Shown here in pieces: positions 17,503 to 24,017 of a stretch of 64,000 nucleotides of DNA. The number at the start of each line of letters is the position of its first letter. Position 1 is the stretch's first letter. The position numbers and the translations under genes are program-made. Source of the DNA: Campylobacter suis (GTDB taxonomy: Bacteria > Campylobacterota > Campylobacteria > Campylobacterales > Campylobacteraceae). The stretch covers positions 124,001 through 188,000 of the forward strand of contig NZ_CAJHOE010000002.1 in NCBI RefSeq assembly GCF_905120475.1. Reading direction: 5' to 3'. Under the pieces are notes generated by a model that did not search any database, had not been told where the DNA came from, and was given only the letters and a program-made list of their open reading frames with translations.

Positions 17503-18827
17503 AAAATATACTAGACCTCACACTCGCCGAGCTTGAAACGCTCGTCACACCAAAATTTCGTGCAAAGCAAATTTATGAGTGGATATACAAAAAGTACGCA
17601 GACAGCTTTGATGAGATGACAAATCTCCCAAAAGAACTCCGCGAAAATTTAAAACAAAGCTTTCACTTCGAGCCATTAAAATACGCCAGAAGCGAAACCA
17701 GCCAAGATAAAAGCATAAAATACCTCTTTGAAGCGACCGATGGCTCACGCATAGAGAGCGTCTTGCTACCGATGAAAGAGGAGATGACGCACGAAGATGG
17801 GGGCATAAAACGCCACGCCCGCTACACCATATGCGTTAGCTCACAAGTAGGCTGTCGCATGGGCTGTAGCTTTTGTCTGACGGCAAAGGGCGGACTTACT
17901 AGAAACCTCAGTGCCGGCGAGATCGTGGGGCAAATTTTATGGATAAAAAGGGCAAACAACATACCATATGAGCGCCGTATAAACATCGTCTATATGGGTA
18001 TGGGCGAACCGCTTGACAACCTAGCAAATGTCGCAAAAGCGGTTGAAATTTTAAAAGAAAATGACGGACTTGCTATCGCTCCTCGCCGTCAAACCATCTC
18101 CACAAGCGGACTTGCAACGCAGATAAAAAAGCTAGGTGAGCTAAATCTTGGGGTGCTACTTGCCATCTCGCTTCACGCCACTACCGATGAGCTACGAACG
18201 AAGCTAATGCCGGTAAATAAAGCATATAACATCGAGGCCGTTATGCAAGCGGTGCGTGAGTTTCCAGTCGATATGCGTAAGCGAGTGCTGTTTGAGTATC
18301 TCGTGATAAAGGGGCTAAATGACAGCATAAAAGACGCCAAAACGCTCGTAAAACTACTGCACGGTATCAAAGCTAAGGTAAATCTCATCTACTTTAATCC
18401 GCACGAAGGCAGTCCATACACGCGTCCAGATACCGAAACGATGATAAAATTTCAAGACTACCTATCGGCTCACGGCGTTAGTTGCACGATCCGCCAAAGC
18501 AAAGGACTTGACATATCAGCAGCTTGTGGTCAGCTAAAAGAGCGAAGCAAGGAGCAGATCACTCCAAATGCTATTAGTGAAAATCAAACTAACGTTAGTA
18601 AAAATGTGAGTGAAATTTCATCACAAAAAATTGCTAACAAGACAAGCCAAAAACAAAACTCACAAAGAGCTAATGCCGTTAGTAAAAACTTAATCAAAAT
18701 AGCTAAATCAACGCTAAAAACTAGCGCTAACAAAAAGTCTAACAAAGCCACTAACGATAGCAGTTTAAAAACAGCAAAAAATAAAATCTCAAACAAAACT
18801 AACACTAACAAAAGGAGTAAGGCGTGA
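17499..18827 (+). CDS. rlmN: Dual-specificity 23S rRNA/tRNA methyltransferase RlmN with long C-terminal tail
   Basis: 442 residues; the usual length is about 350-390. A radical-SAM enzyme methylating C2 of A2503 in 23S rRNA and A37 in some tRNAs. The cluster motif [14 protein letters not shown] is near residue 124, with [14 protein letters not shown] and the C-terminal catalytic Cys segment [17 protein letters not shown] (about 335-350). Residues from about 354 to the end (89 residues) are a low-complexity K/N/S/T tail with no family counterpart. TTG start with GAAGGA upstream, overlapping the previous gene. The last codons overlap a tiny membrane ORF (GTGA). Confidence 0.94.
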   Translation: MKNILDLTLAELETLVTPKFRAKQIYEWIYKKYADSFDEMTNLPKELRENLKQSFHFEPLKYARSETSQDKSIKYLFEATDGSRIESVLLPMKEEMTHEDGGIKRHARYTICVSSQVGCRMGCSFCLTAKGGLTRNLSAGEIVGQILWIKRANNIPYERRINIVYMGMGEPLDNLANVAKAVEILKENDGLAIAPRRQTISTSGLATQIKKLGELNLGVLLAISLHATTDELRTKLMPVNKAYNIEAVMQAVREFPVDMRKRVLFEYLVIKGLNDSIKDAKTLVKLLHGIKAKVNLIYFNPHEGSPYTRPDTETMIKFQDYLSAHGVSCTIRQSKGLDISAACGQLKERSKEQITPNAISENQTNVSKNVSEISSQKIANKTSQKQNSQRANAVSKNLIKIAKSTLKTSANKKSNKATNDSSLKTAKNKISNKTNTNKRSKA

Positions 18828-18922
18828 GTGTTTTGGATATAGCACAGATTGTATTTTTAGCAGTTGTGGCGTTAGTGGGAGTTGGCTTTGTCATCAAAGT
18901 CGTGCGCGATGAGAAGAAGTGA
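18824..18922 (+). CDS. 32-residue single-helix membrane protein
   Basis: GTG start overlaps the rlmN stop (GTGA) and is preceded by AAGGAG at a good distance. It encodes [19 protein letters not shown]..., one hydrophobic helix of about 20 residues followed by a basic end (KVVRDEKK). I recall a similar very small hydrophobic ORF directly after rlmN in C. jejuni (Cj1714), which supports its being a real gene. Function unknown; the helix and positive C-terminal end suggest an N-out/C-in inner-membrane micropeptide. Confidence 0.7.
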   Translation: MSVLDIAQIVFLAVVALVGVGFVIKVVRDEKK

Positions 18923-18964
18923 GTTTAATTATCTGCAAAATAATCGTTGCTAGTTAAATACAAT

Positions 18965-18994
18965 TTTATAGCCATAAAATAAAATGGCTATAAA
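18965..18994. terminator. Hairpin after the rlmN group
   Basis: An 11-bp perfect stem (TTTATAGCCAT at 18965-18975; ATGGCTATAAA at 18984-18994, 8-base loop) between convergent transcription units. No strong T run on either side. The remaining gap to 19153 shows nothing else. Confidence 0.55.
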
Positions 18995-19153
18995 TCAAAT
19001 CTACTAACATTTTCATGAGACATAAAATTATTTTACCAAACAAAAAATACCAACAAAACCGATACAAATGAACTAAATTTATAATAGTATCAAAAAATCT
19101 ACACCAAACAATAACCAATAACAAGATACATTATGATGGTGTTTTACACAAAA

Positions 19154-19846
19154 CTAAACGTTACCTTTTTGTTTTATCTCATCTAAACTATTTACAATAA
19201 CAGCCACAATTAAATTTAATACGACAAAAGAAACTATAAAAATATAACCAACAAATAATATCCATGCATATGGATAAAGCTTCATTATAGGTCTGACAAC
19301 GCTCTCAGACCAACTTTCAAAAGTCATAATTTGAAAAAGTGTAAAAAAACTACTGCCTAAATCCCCAAAATACTCTGGAAACTCAGCTCCAAATAAATTT
19401 ACGCACAATAATGCGTACACGTAATAAAATACCATCAATACAATAATAACCGAAAACATAGCTAGTATAGTGTGTAAAATAGCACTAGTAACAAGTCGCA
19501 TAGAAGTAAAATGAGAAAAGACTTGCAAGAGCCGTAAAACACGAAAACTTCGCAGTATTATATAACTTATAGAAAAAATACTAACACCGATAACAATTAA
19601 ATCAAAAATATTCCAACCACGCTCTACTTTATCTGTAAAAAACTCAAGCCTATAAACATAAAAACGTATAAAAATTTCAATCGTAAAAATAGTTAAACAA
19701 ACATTATCTATCATGGCAAATAAAAACTCATACTTTCCAAGACTAGGTATGGTTTCAAGCCCAAAAACAACAGCATTTAGCATAATTACACCAAAAATAA
19801 AACTATTCCATAAATTTGATGATATGATTGTTTTAATATTTTGCAT
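19154..19846 (-). CDS. Bacterial voltage-gated cation channel (NaChBac/NavAb-like)
   Basis: 230 residues with the six-helix voltage-gated layout: S1-S3 at about 13-32, 42-63 and 78-97; S4 with arginines at every third position (R99, R102, R105 in ILRSFRVLRLLQVF); S5 about 125-150; a pore loop with the selectivity motif TFESWS (175-180; NavAb has TLESWS); and S6 about 195-219. The Glu in this filter implies a Na+ (or Na+/Ca2+) channel working as a homotetramer. After S6 only about 11 residues remain, whereas BacNav proteins normally carry a 35-50-residue helical C-terminal bundle. The start is 12 bases after the nuclease-like gene, so one operon is likely. Confidence 0.88.
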   Translation of the reverse strand: MQNIKTIISSNLWNSFIFGVIMLNAVVFGLETIPSLGKYEFLFAMIDNVCLTIFTIEIFIRFYVYRLEFFTDKVERGWNIFDLIVIGVSIFSISYIILRSFRVLRLLQVFSHFTSMRLVTSAILHTILAMFSVIIVLMVFYYVYALLCVNLFGAEFPEYFGDLGSSFFTLFQIMTFESWSESVVRPIMKLYPYAWILFVGYIFIVSFVVLNLIVAVIVNSLDEIKQKGNV

Positions 19847-19857
19847 ATGATCTCATT

Positions 19858-20603
19858 TTAATATTTATTTTTAATATTTTTATTTCCCAAAACAATAGCA
19901 AAAAGCATAATATATGGTATATTTTCACCTTCAAAAGGTAAAATTTTATCGCCATATATACACTCACCCATATCAAGCGTAGCACACAATACACTAGAAT
20001 TTCTCCGACCATCGAGCCAAGTAGCAATATTATCCAATAATTTTTTAGGCAAATTTGCATTATCAGTTTTTAATTTATCCAGTGATTTTTTAGATTTTTT
20101 GACCCATATGGGACAAATTACAAAAAGAATTTTAAAGTCATAGCTAAAACGGTTTTTTGCATATCATAAAGTTGTAAAAAGTCATTAGATATAATATTTA
20201 AAGTGTTATTGCGTAAATTTTTATCATATTCTAAATCGATGCGTTTAACTTCCATGGCAATACTAAGATTTTCATTAAAAGCGACAAAATCGATAAATCT
20301 TTGATTAAATTTACAGTCTGATTTATATGCAAACTCACTAATCACGCAGTCAAATTGCTCGTATAACGCATATGAAATAGCACTATAATTGTATTTTTCA
20401 CTAGGATATATAAGTGGAAAAACTATACTTTCTTCATTCATTTTATGAGATATTATGGCGGATTTTAGGTTTATTTTGAAAATTTTTTCAGTAAAAATAG
20501 TAAAAAATTTCTTAAAACTTCGCCCCTTATTTAATAAATCAGATGCAAAATATCTATCATCTAGGATATATTTGGCTCCCCAAAAATCCTCCATAAAGCT
20601 CAC
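19858..20603 (-). pseudogene. PD-(D/E)XK-like protein gene carrying a single frameshift
   Basis: The first frame starts GTG at 20603 (MSFMEDFWGAKYIL; ATG at codon 4 is the alternative) and stops at 20118 after 161 residues. The next frame continues at once with VICPIWVKKSKKSLDK..., ending KNIKNKY at 19858, about 90 more residues. Adding one T to the T5 run (plus-strand A5 at 20122-20126) joins them into about 250 residues. Residues RFIDFVAFNENLSIAMEVKR show D105...E118-x-K120 on adjacent strands, the arrangement of PD-(D/E)XK nucleases, with E90 upstream. It starts directly after the repeat-protein stop and ends 12 bases before the channel. It may be broken, phase-variable or a read error. 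Confidence 0.6.
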
Positions 20604-20876
20604 CTAAAACAATCTTAATGCAACTTTACCAGCGATTATAGGTAGCGGAGCCCCATTTGCATCATAGGTATTTGATGAGTTGGCACCATTTTTTGGCTTA
20701 ACCTTATCTCCCTGGACTATCCATGTGTTACTTAAGGTTGCTCCATTTTTTGGTTTTAGCTCATTTCTTTCATAAATCCAAGTATTGCTCGAGGTTGCAC
20801 CATTTTTTGGTTTCAATTCTCTACCATCCCACACCCAGCCGTCACACTCTCTACCATTCCAATTTATTTTTGGCAT
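20604..20876 (-). CDS. Small protein with three 19-residue KPKNGA-SSNTW repeats
   Basis: 90 residues. After MPKINWNGRECDG come three tandem 19-residue units at 14-32, 33-51 and 52-70 (DNA 20837-20667), each of the form W-x-x-(E/G)-x-x-L/V-KPKNGAT-x-SNT. A partial fourth unit follows (YDANGAPLPIIAGKVALRL). The short beta-like repeat with a final degenerate blade suggests a small four-bladed beta structure, possibly the family called 4-fold beta-flower, but this is from memory. No signal peptide. AAGGAG precedes the ATG. First gene of the repeat/nuclease-like/channel operon; the next ORF starts at the base after its stop. Confidence 0.8.
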   Translation of the reverse strand: MPKINWNGRECDGWVWDGRELKPKNGATSSNTWIYERNELKPKNGATLSNTWIVQGDKVKPKNGANSSNTYDANGAPLPIIAGKVALRLF

Positions 20877-20939
20877 AACTTGCTCCTTTAAAAAGTTTTA
20901 TAAGGAAATATTACATTCTATATCCTTAATAATTAATAA

Positions 20940-20989
20940 ATATAAGTAATTATTACTTATATATTATATAAGTAAAGAAATATTTACTT
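20940..20989. promoter_or_regulatory. Operator array between the HTH gene and the islet operon
   Basis: Four alternating half-sites: ATATAAGTAA (20940-20949), TTACTTATAT (20953-20962), ATATAAGTAA (20966-20975) and a weaker TATTTACTT (20981-20989). They form two overlapping perfect 23-base palindromes centred on 20951 and 20964, 13 bases apart, plus a third imperfect one. A minus-strand TATAAT (20968-20963) for the islet operon lies inside the second palindrome. This is the layout of an autoregulated divergent promoter bound cooperatively by a small HTH dimer. Confidence 0.7.
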
Positions 20990-21043
20990 TGTTGAGAGTT
21001 ATAAATTCTTAGTCTAAAATCATACAAAAACAAGGTAAGTAAA

Positions 21044-21247
21044 ATGGTAAATTTATCACAACGAGATATGGCTGGAATTTTGAAAATTGATACAAAAACT
21101 ATCTATAATTGGCGAAAAAATAAACCGGAACTTTATCGTATTGTGATGTTAGGATTTAAATTTGACGAGCTTTTAAATCAAAATCGTAAAAATCTAGCAG
21201 AACTAGAAATAATAGCAGAAGAAAATAAAAATTTTAGGCTAAAATAA
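21044..21247 (+). CDS. Small helix-turn-helix regulator of the islet
   Basis: 67 residues. SQRDMAGILKIDTKTIYNWRKNKPELY (residues 5-31) reads as a helix-turn-helix with recognition helix TKTIYNWRK, followed by a charged helix (ELLNQNRKNLAELEIIAEENKN) suited to dimerisation. ATG is preceded by AAGGTAAGTAAA. It is divergent from the repeat-protein operon and faces the palindromic array, so it probably represses both directions. Its 3-prime end converges with the rluA-type gene 3 bases away, leaving no room for a terminator. Confidence 0.75.
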   Translation: MVNLSQRDMAGILKIDTKTIYNWRKNKPELYRIVMLGFKFDELLNQNRKNLAELEIIAEENKNFRLK

Positions 21248-21250
21248 AAA

Positions 21251-22378
21251 CTACTTTAAATTTTTATAAAATTCCGTTCTCACATCAACCGCACTTTTTA
21301 TCTGAAATTTCTCGCCCTTAAACTCAAATGAAATTTTATCCGCATGAAGCAAAAGCCGACTTGCACCGGTGAGTTTTACCCGCTCATCTTCGCTCATCTC
21401 GCCGTCTAAAATTCTCACCACATCATCTTGTCCAAGCCCATAAAGTGGCTCACCTAAAATGCAATGTTGCACGTGAAACAAATGCAACCTTATCTGATGT
21501 TGCCGTCCAGTTAGCGGATAACACCGAAGCAAACTCGCGTCCACCCTTTCATCATAGCACAGTACTTCAAACACCGTCACGGTACTTTTGCCATCTTGAG
21601 CCTTGCTACAAATTTGCATTCTAGTTTTCACATCATCGTAGTTTTTCGCAAGTACCATACTTGCATTTACGACAAAAATTTCATTTTCTAAATTTATCCT
21701 ATCGCGTAGCAACGAGCCAAAACCACTCTTTAAAAATTCTTGCTCCAAATTTTTGCCATTTTTTTCTGCTGATTTTTCACCGATCGTCAAAGCAAACACA
21801 TCGCCATTTTTCACACGCCCAAACTCATCGGAGTAAAATTTCTCATCACTTAAAGCATTAAATTTCATCGCCAAACCACGCCTTACAAGCTCGCTCACGC
21901 ACACCTTGCCACGCACCATTGCCAGATAGCTCTTGCTCACAGCCCTACTCTCAAATAGCCCCTTTAACTCCACTTGCGAAGCCTTATTTTTTGCCACGAC
22001 GATGAGTCCGCTAGTTTCTTTATCCAGCCGATGAGCCACGGCTGCCTCTCGCCCAAAAAGCGAGTAAATTTCATCATTAAGCGAATATTGGCAGTGTCTG
22101 CCGTTTGGATGGCTTAGCACCCCGCTTGGCTTGTCAAACACCGCAAACTCTGCTCTTTCAAAGACTGGCTTTAGCCCCCGTGGCTCACACTCATACTCAA
22201 CCAGCGTTACTTCGCCACGTAAGATAGCGTTTTTCTTACGCACAACCTCGCCGTTACACGCAAGTCTAGCCCTATCTATAAGGCGTTGTGCCGTTCTCAT
22301 ATCATATCCGAGCGAGATTAAAATTTCATACGCTTTTTTGCCGTCTGCAATGGCTACTTTTTTATTTATATAGGGCAA
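21251..22378 (-). CDS. RluA-family pseudouridine synthase
   Basis: 375 residues. N-terminal S4-like RNA-binding segment (about 15-60), then FAVFDKPSGVLSHPNGRH and the catalytic AVAHRLDKETSGLIVVAKN motif with its Asp at about residue 118, and PLTGRQHQIRLHLFHVQHCILGEPLYG near 285-315. The RluA family modifies 23S rRNA or tRNA uridines. An insertion of about 70 residues between the catalytic motif and the TGRQHQIR motif is longer than in RluD. Substrate unknown. The start ATG has GAAGGAAAAAATTG upstream. Monocistronic. Confidence 0.9.
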   Translation of the reverse strand: MPYINKKVAIADGKKAYEILISLGYDMRTAQRLIDRARLACNGEVVRKKNAILRGEVTLVEYECEPRGLKPVFERAEFAVFDKPSGVLSHPNGRHCQYSLNDEIYSLFGREAAVAHRLDKETSGLIVVAKNKASQVELKGLFESRAVSKSYLAMVRGKVCVSELVRRGLAMKFNALSDEKFYSDEFGRVKNGDVFALTIGEKSAEKNGKNLEQEFLKSGFGSLLRDRINLENEIFVVNASMVLAKNYDDVKTRMQICSKAQDGKSTVTVFEVLCYDERVDASLLRCYPLTGRQHQIRLHLFHVQHCILGEPLYGLGQDDVVRILDGEMSEDERVKLTGASRLLLHADKISFEFKGEKFQIKSAVDVRTEFYKNLK

Positions 22379-22428
22379 TTTTTTCCTTCTATTTGTAGAT
22401 TTTAACCAGCTTTTCAGAGCTATTTTTG

Positions 22429-22434
22429 TATAAT
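22429..22434 (+). promoter_or_regulatory. Sigma70 -10 box of purB
   Basis: TATAAT in TTTTTGTATAATCAA with a T-rich upstream stretch, about 44 bases before purB. Confidence 0.6.
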
Positions 22435-22477
22435 CAACACTCCAAAATTATACAACATTTCAAATAAAGGGCATATT

Positions 22478-23809
22478 ATGGTACAACGCTACTCTCGCGA
22501 GATAATGGCAAAAAATTGGAGCATTGAGGCAAAATATAGTGCATGGCTAAAAGTCGAAAAGGCGGCTGTAAAAGCGTGGAATAAACTGGGCTTTATCAGC
22601 GATGATGATTGTGATAAAATTTGTAAAAATGCTAGTTTTAATGTCGATAGAATCGATGAGATAGAAAAAGTTACAAAGCACGATGTGATCGCGTTTTTAA
22701 CAAGTGTGAGCGAGAGTTTGGGCGATGAGAGTAGATTTGTGCATTATGGTATGACTTCAAGCGATTGTATCGATACTGCTGTAGCCCTTCAAATTCGCGA
22801 TAGTATCGAGCTAATCGAAGCCGATATCGATGAGCTACTTGACGCACTAAAACAGCGCGCGAACGAGCATAAAAATACGCTAATGGTAGGCAGAAGCCAT
22901 GGAATTCACGGCGAACCGATAACTTTTGGGCTGGTTTTGGTGATCTGGTTTGATGAGATAAAACGCGCCAAAGAACTCATCTCACACGCAAAAAAGGTCA
23001 TCAGCGTAGGCATGATAAGCGGAGCGATGGGAAATTTCGCACACGCACCGCTCGAGCTTGAAGAGCTTACATGCGAAGAGCTAGGACTTGGCGTCGCACC
23101 CGCGTCAAATCAAGTCATACAACGCGACCGCTACGCACAGGTGATGAACGCAATCGCCATACTCGCGTCAAGTTGCGAGAAGATCGCGGTTGCCATTCGC
23201 CACTATCAACGCACCGAAGTTTATGAGGCGGAGGAGTATTTTAGCCCAGGGCAAAAGGGCAGCTCTGCGATGCCACACAAACGAAACCCAGTCCTAAGCG
23301 AAAATGTAACTGGACTTTGCAGAATGCTACGTTCATACGCACTTCCAGCGATGGAGAATGTCGCCCTATGGCATGAGCGCGACATCAGCCACAGCTCGGT
23401 CGAGAGATTTATACTGCCAGATGCGTTTATAACGGCTGATTTTATGCTCGCACGCCTTACAAATTTAGTTAAAAACCTAGTCGTCTATCCTGAAAATATG
23501 ATGAAAAATTTAAATCTAACTGGCGGTCTTGTATTCTCTCAGCGTGTGCTTTTGCAACTTCCACAGCGTGGGATCTCTCGCGAAGATGCATATAAGATCG
23601 TGCAGCGAAACGCGATGAAGGTCTGGGCAGATCTGCAAGGCGGCAAACCAGCGCTAAATGCAAATGGCGAAAGCTTGTTTTTACAAAATTTACTAGCCGA
23701 TGAAGATCTAGCACGCTCACTCTCGGCAGACGAGATAAAAGAGTGCTTTGAGTATGAATACTACACAAAAAATGTAGATAGAATTTTTGCTAGGGTGTTT
23801 GGGGACTGA
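22478..23809 (+). CDS. purB: Adenylosuccinate lyase
   Basis: 443 residues, the length of the shorter PurB form. It acts twice in purine synthesis (SAICAR to AICAR; adenylosuccinate to AMP). The lyase signature GSSAMPHKRNPVLSENV is near residue 262, with MTSSDCIDTA (compare TSSD..DT) near 92 and the histidine motif GRSHGIHGEP near 137. ATG follows AAAGGGCAT. A strong terminator follows, so it is a single-gene unit. Confidence 0.97.
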   Translation: MVQRYSREIMAKNWSIEAKYSAWLKVEKAAVKAWNKLGFISDDDCDKICKNASFNVDRIDEIEKVTKHDVIAFLTSVSESLGDESRFVHYGMTSSDCIDTAVALQIRDSIELIEADIDELLDALKQRANEHKNTLMVGRSHGIHGEPITFGLVLVIWFDEIKRAKELISHAKKVISVGMISGAMGNFAHAPLELEELTCEELGLGVAPASNQVIQRDRYAQVMNAIAILASSCEKIAVAIRHYQRTEVYEAEEYFSPGQKGSSAMPHKRNPVLSENVTGLCRMLRSYALPAMENVALWHERDISHSSVERFILPDAFITADFMLARLTNLVKNLVVYPENMMKNLNLTGGLVFSQRVLLQLPQRGISREDAYKIVQRNAMKVWADLQGGKPALNANGESLFLQNLLADEDLARSLSADEIKECFEYEYYTKNVDRIFARVFGD

Positions 23810-23820
23810 GTATCAATTTT

Positions 23821-23848
23821 ACTAGTCGGTAGTCAAAACCCGACTAGT
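23821..23848 (+). terminator. purB terminator
   Basis: A 9-bp stem (ACTAGTCGG at 23821-23829; CCGACTAGT at 23840-23848), 10-base loop, followed by TAGTCCTTTTGTTTTT. Confidence 0.8.
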
Positions 23849-23950
23849 TAGTCCTTTTGTTTTTCATATATTTTACAATTTTTTAGTCAGTGTTTTTAAA
23901 GCCAAATTTTGCTAAAATCTATATTTTTTATAAATAAATTTCCAAAACAA

Positions 23951-23992
23951 AATATCAAAAAATTTTAATTAAAATTATGATTTTTTGATATT
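23951..23992 (+). promoter_or_regulatory. Long inverted repeat just upstream of nrdA
   Basis: A perfect 13-bp inverted repeat (AATATCAAAAAAT at 23951-23963; complement at 23980-23992) encloses a 12-base palindrome TTTTAATTAAAA (23963-23974), ending 25 bases before the nrdA start. Possible operator or 5-UTR hairpin. It does not resemble the NrdR box and I do not see it before nrdB or nrdD. Confidence 0.5.
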
Positions 23993-24017
23993 TTAACAAA
24001 AGCATAAAGGGCAAGTT

